DNA of 64,000 bases from Bradyrhizobium hipponense (GCF_008123965.1 NZ_VSTH01000018.1:104471-168470); one strand, 5' to 3'. Shown: positions 10,336-19,412, counted from the stretch's first letter. The notes: generated by a model not told the origin, from the letters alone. Numbers and translations: made by a program.

Positions 10336-10469
10336 GCGTGACGGCTCTTATGCGCGCCGCCAGCACAGTTAATCCCGCATAGCTCCGCCACGCTCCACTT
10401 AACGGCAGATTAACCATCGCCCGCCAACAATCCCCTCAAGGCGCCAATCAGGACCGAGAGGGACAGGCG

Positions 10470-10718
10470 ATGGACTTCGATCTTCTCAACTCCAAGACAC
10501 AGGCCTCGCTGGACGAAATCCGTGTCCGCGTGGCGCACGCGCTGGCCCGGCATCCGCTGTGCCGCACCGTGCGCTTCGACATCCTCAGCGTGCCCCGCAC
10601 CCGCCGGGGCGGCAACTGGACGGTGACGCTGCAATCGGTCGAGCCGCGCGCGGTCTGGGAGGCCTCCGAGATCGTCGCGGACATCCAGGACGCCTACGAT
10701 CTGGCGCTAGCTGCCTGA
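10470..10718 (+). CDS. Small conserved hypothetical protein
   Basis: An 82-residue acidic, soluble protein with no signal peptide or membrane helix. The start at 10470 is preceded by GAGAGGGA at a workable distance. The sequence has an alpha/beta look, with an RTRRGGNWTV hairpin followed by an Ala-rich helix, but no motif that I recognise. It lies alone between the thioesterase gene and a secreted hypothetical. Codon use fits the neighbours, which supports a real gene. Confidence 0.6.
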   Translation: MDFDLLNSKTQASLDEIRVRVAHALARHPLCRTVRFDILSVPRTRRGGNWTVTLQSVEPRAVWEASEIVADIQDAYDLALAA

Positions 10719-10820
10719 TTCCATTTGGTTTTCCGGATGATGTCGCGACAGTCCGCGCGAATGCCGCCGCAATTGCACGGTTAAGCCTTAATTATCGCCC
10801 AGTCTCCGGACAGTGATCAC

Positions 10821-11561
10821 GTGGACTTGAAGTCGGACGCGGAGAGACGTTTGTCGAAAGCCATCACCATCGTCGTGCTCACCTGCTTCCTCGTCCTCGG
10901 CGCCGCCGCCACCGCCATTCTCGGCCGGGACAGCGTGCCTAGCGTCAGCGCCGAGATGATCACGCAGGCCCCGGCGCCGAAGCCGCTCGCGGCCAATCGT
11001 GCCGCCAAGGCCGACCGGCTGGTTCCAACGCTGGCGCTTGCCTCGGCCGCGATCGAGCCGGTGCAGGTGGCGGCCGACAAGCTCTCGCAAACGCCCGTGC
11101 TGACCGAGCCGCTGCGCCAGGCCTTTGCCGCCGCCACGCCGTCCGATTTCCCGATGCCCAAGGCGAGCGTGAACGAGGCCCCGGCCGCTGCAGAGGCTCC
11201 GGCCGCAGAAGCCCCGGCCAAGCCGAAAGTCGTCGTAAAGCCGCAGACGCAGAAATCCTATTCGCTGCTCTCCGACGTTCAGATCGCGGGCATCAGGGAT
11301 CGCCTGAAGCTGTCCTCGTCGCAGGAATATTACTGGCCCTCGGTCGAGAGTGCGCTGCGCAACGTTGTCCGCAAGATATCGGCAAACAAGCTCTCCAATC
11401 CGAACGCGCAGGGCGTGCCGATCGATCCGAATTGCGACGAGGTCCAGCAGTTGAAGTCGGCTGCGATGCCGCTGCTATTCCAGTTGCGTGACGATCAGAA
11501 GGAAGAAGTGCGCAAGCTCGCCCGCATCATCGGGCTGGAAAAGGTCGCGCAGCAGATCTGA
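10821..11561 (+). CDS. Membrane-anchored protein of unknown function
   Basis: A 246-residue protein from a GTG start at 10821. One N-terminal transmembrane helix (about residues 15-34) is followed by a long Ala/Pro-rich periplasmic linker and a helical C-terminal domain (YSLLSDVQIAGIRDRLKLSSSQEYYWPSV and a LRDDQKEEVRKLARIIGLEKV tail). The C-terminal part vaguely recalls Spy/CpxP-type helical repeats, but the defining LTxxQ motif is absent, so I do not assign it. The next gene encodes another anchored Pro/Ala-rich protein in the same direction, 85 nt away. Confidence 0.6.
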   Translation: MDLKSDAERRLSKAITIVVLTCFLVLGAAATAILGRDSVPSVSAEMITQAPAPKPLAANRAAKADRLVPTLALASAAIEPVQVAADKLSQTPVLTEPLRQAFAAATPSDFPMPKASVNEAPAAAEAPAAEAPAKPKVVVKPQTQKSYSLLSDVQIAGIRDRLKLSSSQEYYWPSVESALRNVVRKISANKLSNPNAQGVPIDPNCDEVQQLKSAAMPLLFQLRDDQKEEVRKLARIIGLEKVAQQI

Positions 11562-11646
11562 CGCGCTGGTTCCGTCAGGAACCTCCTCATATCAGGAACA
11601 TCCGGCAATTCTCAGGCGTTGCCCGCTCCGAACACGGAGTGGATCA

Positions 11647-12360
11647 ATGCGCGCTTTGACAGCCTATTTCGTCGGTGCCGGATCGATTGTCGCGGCCATC
11701 GCCATTGGTCTCGGCGGCGGCATCGTCGCCGGCAATATCATGCATCCGGTCCCGCCCAAGCAGGGCCCGGACGCCGGCAAGATGGAGCGGCGCGCCGAAC
11801 CCGCGACCGCTGTGACGACGACGTCGAGCGCGCCGTCCGAGCGCGTCCAGTATCTCACCGGCTCGCAAACATTCGGCGCGATGATCGCTGCGCCCGCGCA
11901 GGCGCAGGACGAAGCGAAGCTCGAAGCCAAGTCCGAGGCCAAGCCCGAGGCCAAGTCTGAGGCCCCACCTGCTCAGGCAAGCGTTGAACCGCCGACAGCG
12001 CCGGCTCCCCAAGCTGCCGCGGTCGAGCCGCGGAATGAGCCGTCAAAACCCGCACCGCCTGCGCAAGCCGCCGAGCAACAGGCCTCGACGCAGCCATCAT
12101 CCTCGCCCGACAACGCCAATGCCAAAACCAGGGATTCCGATGTGAAGCGTGCGGCTTCCGAACGGCGCCGGGCGGAGCGCCGCGAGCGCTGGGTCGAGCG
12201 CCGCCGCTATGACTATCGGGATTCCCGCGGGATGCGCGCGTCTCCCGATTGGGACGATATCGCCCGCAACGTCCGCGAAGATTCCGATACGCGCGATGTC
12301 GCAAGGCGTCCGCGCGGCGGTTTCCCGCAGATCAGGCTGTTCGGTCCCGACGACGACTGA
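11647..12360 (+). CDS. Membrane-anchored Ala/Pro/Glu-rich protein of unknown function
   Basis: A 237-residue protein. The ATG at 11647 is preceded by GGAG at 11636-11639. One N-terminal helix (AYFVGAGSIVAAIAIGLGGGIVAG) anchors a disordered linker containing EAKSEAKPEAKSEA repeats, followed by a strongly basic segment (ERRRAERRERWVERRRYDYRD) and an acidic C-terminal tail. It shares the architecture of the preceding gene (anchor plus low-complexity linker), and the two may be co-transcribed. The basic patch could bind envelope polymers or nucleic acid; function unknown. Confidence 0.6.
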   Translation: MRALTAYFVGAGSIVAAIAIGLGGGIVAGNIMHPVPPKQGPDAGKMERRAEPATAVTTTSSAPSERVQYLTGSQTFGAMIAAPAQAQDEAKLEAKSEAKPEAKSEAPPAQASVEPPTAPAPQAAAVEPRNEPSKPAPPAQAAEQQASTQPSSSPDNANAKTRDSDVKRAASERRRAERRERWVERRRYDYRDSRGMRASPDWDDIARNVREDSDTRDVARRPRGGFPQIRLFGPDDD

Positions 12361-12452
12361 CCCTGTTGTCAGCCTCTGATCGGCAGGTCGGGGCGGCGTG
12401 GTGAGCGTGGTGACGCAGCGCGCTAGCAAGAATTACGCCTTGGATCCTGCCT

Positions 12453-12561
12453 CGTCGTCCCGGGATGCGTGCGCAGCACGCACGCCCGGAATCCATTCAT
12501 CCGTAGCGACCGTGGCGAGATGGATTCCGGTTTCGCGCCCTAGGCGTGCCCCGAAATGACG
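12453..12561. repeat. Intergenic palindromic element (family also at 57089-57191)
   Basis: Between the hypothetical ending at 12360 and the convergent Cys-rich gene lies an element with an inner hairpin (GCGTGC-GCA-GCACGC), inverted GGAATCCAT/ATGGATTCC arms (12488-12496 and 12520-12528) and an end resembling CCCCGAAATGACG. The same arm sequences and a near-identical end occur at 57089-57191, so this is a dispersed repeat rather than a local hairpin. Confidence 0.65.
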
Positions 12562-12568
12562 TTTTCGC

Positions 12569-12793
12569 TCATCCGCCGTGCGACTCGACCACCTTGCGAC
12601 AGCCGTCCGAGAGCTTCGTCTTGTTCTCGCGCAGGCATGCATTCATCTGCGGCGGCTTGCCGATATGTTCGGCGCAGAATTTGCTGGCGTCGCCGCGGCA
12701 GGTCATCTGCTCCTGCGGCGTGGGACCGGATTGCGCGGTGGCGGGCAGAATGGCTGCGGCGAGCAGTAGCGCGGCCAGAACCGAAGTCTTCAT
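12569..12793 (-). CDS. Small secreted Cys-rich repeat protein
   Basis: A 74-residue exported protein. The start at 12793 has AGAGG at proper distance, and the upstream ATG at 12850 would add a non-signal N-terminus. The signal peptide ends near ATAQS. The mature part has four Cys in the pattern CRGDASKFC, ACLRENKTKLSDGC, which resembles one unit of the cysteine-rich (GLG1-type) repeat family found in many alphaproteobacterial periplasmic proteins. Likely two disulfides. Function unknown. Confidence 0.7.
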   Translation of the reverse strand: MKTSVLAALLLAAAILPATAQSGPTPQEQMTCRGDASKFCAEHIGKPPQMNACLRENKTKLSDGCRKVVESHGG

Positions 12794-12874
12794 GGAATAC
12801 CTCTTTGGAATTGTCGTTGGGCCCGATTGGGGATCGAGCGGGCCGACCATCCCGCAGAGACCCGTCGCCGGTCC

Positions 12875-12892
12875 ATGCCATGTTCATGGCAT
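12875..12892. promoter_or_regulatory. 18-bp perfect palindrome in a divergent intergenic region
   Basis: ATGCCATG at 12875-12882 and CATGGCAT at 12885-12892 around TT form a perfect inverted repeat between two divergently read secreted-protein genes. It has the shape of an operator for a dimeric regulator. No regulator gene is adjacent. Confidence 0.35.
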
Positions 12893-13039
12893 CGGAGAAG
12901 CGGCTCATCGCGACGCGCCGCCGGCTACCCCCATCTTCATGGCATGTATCGGCGCGCCGTCCTTTGCCATTGAGATCGTACGTCGGCTGCGAGACCCGGT
13001 GATTGCATCGGGGTGCCGAACGGGAAGCAGGAGAGCAAG

Positions 13040-13330
13040 ATGTCGAAACGAGCAGGGGCGCTAAGCGCCGGGTTGACGATCATGGCGCTGGTGGGCGCTG
13101 CAACGGTGTCGCTGGGCACAAGTCCGGCCCAGGCAGTGGTCTATTGCAAGACGGTCGGCGTGCCGAAGGGCTGCGTGGTGCGGCCGACCGCGGCGGTGGT
13201 GGTCGCACCGGTGGCGCCGGTCGCTGCGGCCGCGGTGATGACGCCCGGCGTCGGTGCGCCCGGCGTCGGCGTTCGCGCGGGGACACCGATGAATCGCGGC
13301 GGTCCCGTCAACCGCGTCGGCGTGCGCTGA
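13040..13330 (+). CDS. Small secreted Val/Ala/Gly-rich protein
   Basis: A 96-residue protein starting at 13040, with GCAGGAG 6 nt upstream. A typical signal peptide ends near AQAVV. The mature chain has two Cys (VYCKTVGVPKGCVV) and then low-complexity Val/Ala/Pro/Gly sequence up to the C-terminus. Such proteins are frequent in Bradyrhizobium and have no assigned role. Starting at 13013 would place the signal peptide too far in. Confidence 0.6.
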   Translation: MSKRAGALSAGLTIMALVGAATVSLGTSPAQAVVYCKTVGVPKGCVVRPTAAVVVAPVAPVAAAAVMTPGVGAPGVGVRAGTPMNRGGPVNRVGVR

Positions 13331-13463
13331 TAGGTCGTTGGTTTGAATTGATTGTGTCGCTTCGGGCTGGGATCCCTTGCGAGCGCCCCCCGTCCTCCGC
13401 AGGCAAAATCCCGCCCGATCCCTCTCTCCGTGCGCCCCACACGTTTCGGGGAGGGGGCTTTTT

Positions 13464-15416
13464 TCAGTCCGCGGCCGCATCGCTGTCGGGAAAACGCTGC
13501 GGCAATTGCAGCCGCACGCATGTGCCCGAGGTGCCCGAACTCAGATCGAGCGCCGCTCCGCAGCGCGCTGCGCGACTTTTCATGTTGCGCAAGCCGCGCG
13601 CCGTCTGGCCTGCGCTCACGGCTTCGCCGTTTCCGGTCTGCGCAAAACCGCCGCCGTCGTCCGCGACACTGATCACGCCATACGGCCCATGGCCATCCGC
13701 TTGGCCATCCCCTTGGCCATCGTCGAGCGTCTCGATGGTGACCGTGATGTGGCGCGCCTCGGCGTGCTTGACCGCATTGGTCACGGCCTCGTCGAGGACG
13801 CGTACGATCTGGATGACGTGCCATGGCCGCAACTCGGGGTGCAACGGCAGCCCTTGCGGCGTCGCAACCCGCCAGTCGAGGACGATGTCGTGCGGTCGCA
13901 ATTGCATCGCTGCCCGCTCGCGCCAGGAGCCGAGCGCCAGCATCAGGTCGCCGCCGATGTCGTCCATGGAATCGATGACGAGGCGAAGATCCTTCAGCGC
14001 GGCGCGGGCCGCATTGGTGATGGTCGCGCCCTCGTGTCCGCGCTCGGAGAGCGCGACGATGCTGACGAGCTGGCCGCCGAGGCCGTCATGCAGGTCGCGC
14101 ATCAGCCGCGTGCGCTCGTTGGCGAGCGCCGCGGCCCGCGCGCGCTCCTCCTCGCGGACGAAGCTCGCCTTCAGCCGCTCCTCGGCCTCGCGCACCCGCG
14201 TCACCAATTGCCCGGCAAAGCTGTCGACCTGGTTCAGCGCGCGGGCGAAGCGCCAGGTCAGCCCGGCGCCGATTGCGACCAGCATCGCCGAATAGGACAG
14301 CCGCGACAGGAAGATGCGCTCGTTGGGCATGATCTCGAAGACCGAAAGCATGTCGTGGATCCAGCACGTCAGCACGATGGTCACTGCGCAACCGAGCGTG
14401 AAGCTCGCCGCATCCCGCCGCCGCACCACCTGTGCCGCCGTGATGCCGGCCATCAGCAACAGGCAGATGCCGACCGTTGGAATGCCGAGGACCAGGAAGA
14501 GAATGCGCGGCAGCGGCGGACCTCCCAGCAGTCCCACCACAAACACCACGACGCCGGGCACGAATAGCAGCGTGGCGTAACGAGGCCAGCGCCAACCGAA
14601 GAACATCAGGGCGAACACGACGATCAGGGCGCTCTCGATCGGGGCCGACGCCAGCAGCACTGCGGCGAGCCGCGACGAGGCTGCCGGCGGCACCGGCGCC
14701 GGCAGGAATGCCTGGACGACGCCGAGCAGCATCGCCGCCGCCAGCACGCCATAGACCGGCTCGTGGCGCCGCATCAGCCACATGATCGCGAGGATGACGG
14801 CGAGGATCGATTGCCAGGCGGAGAACACCACCGGCAGCGTAACGAACAGCAGCGTGCGCGTCTCGTAGGCCGGGCGCAGGTTCGCATCCGGCCCGACATA
14901 GACGGCGTCGAGAAAGCCTTTCAGCGGTCCCCATACGAACAGCCGCACCGTGATCTGGTTGCTGCCGTCGCGAAGCAGCGAGGACGGAATCGGCGCAATC
15001 TGCGGCGTGTTGCGGTCGGGCCGGTTGGCATTGGCATCGCGCCGGGAGTCGAGCACGACGACGCCGTTGACGGCGACCTCAACTGCATTGCTGAAGCGCG
15101 GCAGGAAGACCGACCACCCCGGATCGCCGCTTTGGAAGGTGAAGGCGCCGCTGTAGAGCGGCGGGTCGGCCAGCGAATAGCGCGATGACGTGAAGTGCGG
15201 CAACGTCACGGTGCGTGTCGCGCCGTCCTCCCGCAATGAAAAGTCGTTCACGGCAAAATCGTCGGGGTCGCTCGGCTGAAGCAGCCGCAGTCCGAGAACG
15301 GTGGCGATCACGATCAGCGCCTGGAGCAGCAGATAAGGCACGAGGCGCGACATAAGCCGCCGGCGCCGCGCGCGGGTGGGGGCCTTCGCCGCGACTTCAC
15401 TCACGGCCTGGCTCAC
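13464..15416 (-). CDS. Sensor histidine kinase, NarL/NreB-type (HisKA_3) with 7TM sensor
   Basis: A 650-residue membrane sensor kinase. After one N-terminal helix (about residues 25-45) comes a periplasmic beta-rich domain (to about 190), then a block of seven hydrophobic segments (about 190-400) like 7TMR-DISM sensors. A short coiled coil leads into the HisKA_3 domain with the phospho-accepting His in RLMRDLHDGLGGQL, then the HATPase (LDEAVTNAVKHA, DDGGGF, GLRNMKSRA). Its start overlaps the end of the response regulator gene by 4 nt, so the two are co-translated. Signal unknown. Confidence 0.88.
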   Translation of the reverse strand: MSQAVSEVAAKAPTRARRRRLMSRLVPYLLLQALIVIATVLGLRLLQPSDPDDFAVNDFSLREDGATRTVTLPHFTSSRYSLADPPLYSGAFTFQSGDPGWSVFLPRFSNAVEVAVNGVVVLDSRRDANANRPDRNTPQIAPIPSSLLRDGSNQITVRLFVWGPLKGFLDAVYVGPDANLRPAYETRTLLFVTLPVVFSAWQSILAVILAIMWLMRRHEPVYGVLAAAMLLGVVQAFLPAPVPPAASSRLAAVLLASAPIESALIVVFALMFFGWRWPRYATLLFVPGVVVFVVGLLGGPPLPRILFLVLGIPTVGICLLLMAGITAAQVVRRRDAASFTLGCAVTIVLTCWIHDMLSVFEIMPNERIFLSRLSYSAMLVAIGAGLTWRFARALNQVDSFAGQLVTRVREAEERLKASFVREEERARAAALANERTRLMRDLHDGLGGQLVSIVALSERGHEGATITNAARAALKDLRLVIDSMDDIGGDLMLALGSWRERAAMQLRPHDIVLDWRVATPQGLPLHPELRPWHVIQIVRVLDEAVTNAVKHAEARHITVTIETLDDGQGDGQADGHGPYGVISVADDGGGFAQTGNGEAVSAGQTARGLRNMKSRAARCGAALDLSSGTSGTCVRLQLPQRFPDSDAAAD

Positions 15417-16102
15417 AGCTTGATCAGGCCCTGCTGCACCGCCTCGAACACCGCCTCGCCGCGCGTATGCACCTCGAGCTTGCGATAGATGTTCTTGATG
15501 TGCCCGGGCACGGTCTGCCGCGACAGGCCGAGATGGCTTGCGATCTCGGCGTAGCTGAAACCTTTGGCGATGCCCCAGAGGATGTCGATCTCGCGCGGGG
15601 TGAGCTTTGCGGTGTTGAGCACGGGTCCGGGCGGCGGCTCGGCCGAGCCCTGCGCGGTACCCTGCGTCCTGCGCACGATGAAGCGCGCGATCGACGCCGA
15701 GATCGGCGAATGCCCGGCGACCAGATCCCGCACCGTGGTGGCGATGTCGGTCGGGAAGGCGTCCTTGAGCAAATAGCCGGTCGCGCCCACTGTGATCGCC
15801 GAGATCACACTCTCTTCGTCTCCGAGCGCGGAGATCACCATGATCTCGGTGTCGGGCAGGCGCCGCCTGGTCTCGCGGATCAGCTCGATCCCATGGCCGT
15901 CGGGCAGCCGCAGATCGGTCAGGAGCACGCGCGGCGCGGCCTCGCCGAGCGCCCTGCGGGCTTCGCCGAGCGTGCCCGCCGTACGCACTTCGTAACCGGC
16001 CTTGACCAGCGCGTCCTGAAGGCGCCAGCAGGTCGGCGCGTCGTCCTCGACGAGGAGGATGGTGATGGTCTCACCCGTCTCGCCCTGTTCGGTCATGATC
16101 AT
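15413..16102 (-). CDS. Response regulator, NarL/LuxR family
   Basis: Partner of the kinase at 13464-15416. The receiver domain has the acidic pair in LVEDDA, the phospho-accepting Asp in LLTDLRLPDGHG and the conserved Lys in YLLKDA. The C-terminal LuxR HTH reads LTPREIDILWGIAKGFSYAEIASHLGLSRQTVPGHIKNIYRKL. I start at the ATG at 16102 (GGGACG just upstream); the ATG at 16096 is equally possible, while 16177 would add a non-conserved extension. It precedes the kinase with a 4-nt overlap. Confidence 0.88.
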   Translation of the reverse strand: MIMTEQGETGETITILLVEDDAPTCWRLQDALVKAGYEVRTAGTLGEARRALGEAAPRVLLTDLRLPDGHGIELIRETRRRLPDTEIMVISALGDEESVISAITVGATGYLLKDAFPTDIATTVRDLVAGHSPISASIARFIVRRTQGTAQGSAEPPPGPVLNTAKLTPREIDILWGIAKGFSYAEIASHLGLSRQTVPGHIKNIYRKLEVHTRGEAVFEAVQQGLIKL

Positions 16103-16205
16103 CGTCCCGCACCGCGTGTCCCCCACGGCGCAAGGCAAGTTTAGCCGCCGCGCGGATGCCGCGACACCCATAATCATGGGGTCGCGATGAGAGGGATCGC
16201 ATATT

Positions 16206-16285
16206 TCGTAGGGTGACGTATCGTTTCCCGCCTCTTCTGTTTCTGCGGATAGAGACAGGTGGGTTGCGCGATGCCCACCCTATGA
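16206..16285. repeat. Degenerate GTAGGGTG...CCCACCCTA intergenic repeat
   Basis: GTAGGGTG near 16209 and GGGTTGCGCGATGCCCACCC ending near 16280 resemble the ends of the element at 36347-36441. The stop codon of the small gene at 16280 lies inside it. Partial match only. Confidence 0.35.
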
Positions 16286-16513
16286 AACGTCAACCCGCGG
16301 CGGCGGATAGCGCCGCGCCAGCATCGACAGCGACAGCTGCCGCTCGTCCTCCGCCAGCTCCAGATAGGCCAGCACCAGCGGCCGCTTCCAGTCACCGACT
16401 CCGAAATCCATCGCCGTCCATTTCTGCGGCTCGGGTCCTTCGAGCCCCCGCACCCAGACGAAGAAGCGAGGAAGGTCGTCGGCGTCCGCTACCGTCGTGC
16501 GTCTCCTGGCCAT
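16280..16513 (-). CDS. Small hypothetical protein
   Basis: A 77-residue soluble protein beginning MARRRTTV at 16513. It contains FFVWVRGLEGPEPQKWTAMDFGVGDWKRPLVLAYLEL, an amphipathic pattern that looks like real protein rather than shadow sequence. A longer start at 16549 exists. The gene ends inside an intergenic repeat and lies at the border between core-like genes and the rearranged region. I recognise no family. Confidence 0.5.
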   Translation of the reverse strand: MARRRTTVADADDLPRFFVWVRGLEGPEPQKWTAMDFGVGDWKRPLVLAYLELAEDERQLSLSMLARRYPPPRVDVS

Positions 16514-16841
16514 CAAAACTGCTCGCTGCATCAACACGCGTTGCGGCACGATATAGGAAGCCGCCCGGCGAAGTCGAACCCGCGGAGGGGCGTCGTGCCG
16601 GCAAGTATGCCGTCCACTATGGGTGAAATGTACGGCGGCACGCTCGCGTCACTGCCAGAGCTCGCAGACCGCAACCCGATTGATGTCGGCGAGCCGCCGG
16701 CTCGCATCGCCCTCCAGATCGAGGCTCGCGACCAGCGTCAGCAGGCGATGATAGGCATTGCTGGCGATTTCGACCGGCAGCGGGGCTTCGTCGAACGTCT
16801 CGACATAGCTCCCGACGAGGCCGACGCCGCTGCCGAGACCA

Positions 16842-17160
16842 AATGTCCCTGACATCGCCCATCCGCAGGACGTCAACGGCGAGCCGCCGGCTGTTCTGAG
16901 GCTACGCGTGCCCATCGACCAAACACTCAAAGGCGCTGGCTTCAACGATGCGGCAGACATGCTTGCTGCATCCTCGTCGGACCGGGCCGCGCTCATGGCG
17001 GTCCGGGAGAGACGCCCGCAACCGGCACGTGACGAGAAGATGGTAGTTGTGAACGGGCTCGCAATCGCTGCTCTCGCGGAAAGCGGACGAATCCTGAACC
17101 AAGCGGAATTCGTCAGTTCGGCAAAAGCTTCCGCAGAGCGCCAGGTCGTGCGGCGTTGGC
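16842..17160 (+). pseudogene. Inverted internal fragment of a YyaL/DUF255-type gene
   Basis: The plus strand reads [41 protein letters not shown], then [19 protein letters not shown] and [20 protein letters not shown]. This matches the middle of the helical-barrel domain of YyaL-type thioredoxin-domain proteins, where the usual sequence is close to RRPxPxxDDKxxxxWNGLxIxAL. The conserved Trp before NGL is missing. The N-terminal part of the same gene lies at 17405-18521 on the opposite strand, so this piece has been inverted. It has no start or stop of its own. Upstream of 16842 a similar frame is lost to a shift. Confidence 0.65.
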
Positions 17161-17380
17161 CCGGCGTCAGGTCGGTGCCTTCGAGGCCGAGCCACAAACC
17201 GAGCGCGACAAACCCATGCACCGTCAACTGGTGTGCCGTGGTCGGAACACCGCTGGTCTGGATGACCGGCTGCCAGTAGATCAACACAATCCACAGCGCC
17301 GTCGCGGGCGCAAGCCATAGCGGACTGCGCCATCCCTGGCGCGTGGAGCCTGTATCGGCCTGAACGATTGAGACTGTCAT
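17150..17380 (-). pseudogene. 5' part of an unrecognised membrane-protein gene, truncated
   Basis: From the ATG at 17380, with a perfect AGGAGG 7 nt upstream, about 77 residues read as credible protein, with hydrophobic segments at [20 protein letters not shown] and [17 protein letters not shown]. Around 17150 the frame runs into sequence that is antisense to the yyaL fragment and continues as noise to a stop at 16649. The gene therefore lost its 3' part in the same rearrangement that broke yyaL. Family not recognised. Confidence 0.5.
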
Positions 17381-17404
17381 GTTGTCGCCTCCTCGTGGCA
17401 ACTT

Positions 17405-18521
17405 TGCTAGTCAAAACCGGGGCCAACATGTCCCTTGCCAGATACCGGGCGGTCTCCAGGGCAATTTCCTGGTAGAGCGGCTTCTTGGTGAGCTGGAACG
17501 CCGTCGAATACAGTTGCCGGAGCTGCGCATTGTCGTACAGCATTTTCTCGAAATGCGGGACCGACCACGACGGCTCGGTGCTGTAGCGATGGAAACAGCC
17601 GGCAAGCTGATCGTGGATGCCGCCGAAGGCGACAGCATCGAGCGTTGCCAAGACGTTCGATAGAGCGCCCGGCGTGTGATTGAGCTGATAGTCGGTCAGC
17701 AGCAGAAGAAGTCGCGGCGAGTTGGGAAACTTGGTGCCACCGCGATCTGCAAACCCGCCCTGCAGCGCATCAAATTGCGGCAAGAGCTTATCGCGAGCCT
17801 TGGTTAGCCACGCGCCAGGATCAACCGGCGCGGTGCCTTGGCTGCTCATGGCTGACTGCAGGCGCCGTAGCGCGATCGTGACGTTTTCGCCAACGCCGAG
17901 CACTTTGGCCCGGTCGGACGCCCATGCCTGATTGAGCGCGGCGAGAATGGTTGGAAATCCCGGGCCGGCTCGCGGGTCATCCTTTGGCGGGAAATAGCTG
18001 CCCGCATAGAACGGCTTCAGATCAGGGGTCAGAAACAGATTGTTCGGCCAGCCGCCGCCGCCGGTCATGATCTCGCGCGCATGCATGTAGATGCGATCCA
18101 CATCAGGCCGCTCTTCGCTGTCGACCTTCACGTTGATGAACCATCGGTTCATCAGTTTCGCGATGTCCGGATTCGAGTAGATCGTCCGCTCGGCAACATG
18201 GCACCAGAAGCACGTGCTGTAGCCAATCGAGAGGAAGATAGGTTTGTTCTCGCTTTTTGCCTTCGCGAAGGCCTCGGGACCCCAAGGATACCAGTCGACC
18301 GGATTGTGGGCGTGCAGCAGCAAATAGGGATCGTTGGAGTCGATCAGCTTGTTGGTGTGTTCGTATTGGGCGGTGGAACGATCGCGGGAAGTGTCCCCGC
18401 TTGCTGCATTGTCGGCCATCGCCGCATGTGTGTGAGGCCAAGCCATGCCGGCCACGACGGCAAGGCCGATGTGACTTGGCTTCAAAAGACGCTTAACCAG
18501 ACCGACTACGGACTCCGTCAT
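17405..18521 (-). pseudogene. YyaL/DUF255-type thioredoxin-domain protein, N-terminal half only
   Basis: The ATG at 18521 is preceded by AAGGA. A signal-like N-terminus is followed by the thioredoxin-like DUF255 domain with [15 protein letters not shown], the CFWCH active site and [14 protein letters not shown]. The start of the helical barrel is also present ([33 protein letters not shown]). Coding sense stops near 17405, just before the usual GGFYSAEDAD motif, leaving about 370 of the usual 650-700 residues. The frame then runs on into unrelated sequence to 16902. A downstream piece lies inverted at 16842-17160. Exported variants of this family occur near redox genes; here it follows a peroxiredoxin gene. 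Confidence 0.8.
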
Positions 18522-18609
18522 CCTGATCATCCTTGTTGATGACAGTCGGCACATGAAGCCTTTGGGCGACGTCACCCCCACGAGCTTGGACCAATCGTCG
18601 AGCGTCATA

Positions 18610-18735
18610 TCAGGCGATGATCTTGACGCCCTTCCAGAACGCGACCTTGCCCGCGATCTTGGATGCTGCGGGCCTGGGGCTGGGATAATACCACGCGGGG
18701 TCGAGGTTTTCTCCATCTCCAACGACAACGGCACC
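18610..18735 (-). pseudogene. C-terminal remnant of a DUF427-family protein
   Basis: Directly after the TAG of the peroxiredoxin gene, and in the same frame, the minus strand reads [20 protein letters not shown] and [20 protein letters not shown] before a TGA at 18610-18612. The AAWYYPxPxxAAxxIxGxVAFW core is the hallmark of the DUF427 C-terminus. DUF427 proteins are normally about 90 residues; only about 41 remain and no start codon is present. It is either debris from a deletion or a readthrough extension of the upstream gene. Confidence 0.65.
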
Positions 18736-19284
18736 CTACAGGTCCCTCACTTCGCCACGCGCGGGATAATGGTTCTTCAGAACATAGTCGATCGCAGCAA
18801 GAATGTCGGAGAAGTGCGGGCGCGCAAATGGCATGGTTTGGACGCTGCCGAAGTAGAGTGTGCCATCCGGCCGGATCAGGTAAAGCGCCGGCTCGGAGAA
18901 GCGCGGCGGCTCCTCAACCCCGGCCGAGGTCATGCCGCGTCCCGACGAAATGAACAATCCCCAGCTACGGGCGGTGGCGAGGTCGAGGCCATAGCCGATG
19001 CGCAGCCGGGACAATTCCCAGGCTTCCTTGGTCTGAATTGCTCGTTGCTTCGAGTCGGACGATATGGCCACCACTGCAACGCCGCGCTTATCGAACTCGT
19101 CAAGCTTCGATTCGAGTTCTCTTAGCTGGGTTTTGCAAATGGGGCAGTGAAGACCGCGATAAAACACGAGAAGCGTAAAATGCTGCGGCCTCTCGCTTCT
19201 GAGATCAAACAGACCACCGCCGGCTAGGTTGACATTGAGCGGCGGAACGGGCTGGCGTGGAAACAGTGGTACGAGATCAGTCAT
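18736..19284 (-). CDS. Peroxiredoxin-like protein (AhpC/TSA, redoxin fold)
   Basis: A 182-residue thioredoxin-fold protein. The active-site region reads [17 protein letters not shown], with a CxxC pair instead of the PxxxTxxC of classical peroxiredoxins, as in the peroxiredoxin-like subfamily. The [16 protein letters not shown] and [25 protein letters not shown] segments agree. No signal peptide, so cytoplasmic. It lies 128 nt downstream of nrsF in the same direction and may belong to the same transcript, which would put it under the sigma factor encoded at 20081-20716. Target peroxide unknown. Confidence 0.8.
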   Translation of the reverse strand: MTDLVPLFPRQPVPPLNVNLAGGGLFDLRSERPQHFTLLVFYRGLHCPICKTQLRELESKLDEFDKRGVAVVAISSDSKQRAIQTKEAWELSRLRIGYGLDLATARSWGLFISSGRGMTSAGVEEPPRFSEPALYLIRPDGTLYFGSVQTMPFARPHFSDILAAIDYVLKNHYPARGEVRDL

Positions 19285-19412
19285 GTGATGTCATCCTTTC
19301 AGTGTCTTTCATCGATCAGAACCGTGCTTTGAGGCTCGCGATCCTGCTGACGTTTTGGCCGGATGTTGCCCAAGGAGAGAGGCCCGTTGTCAAGAACCGG
19401 TTCGAGTAGGCC

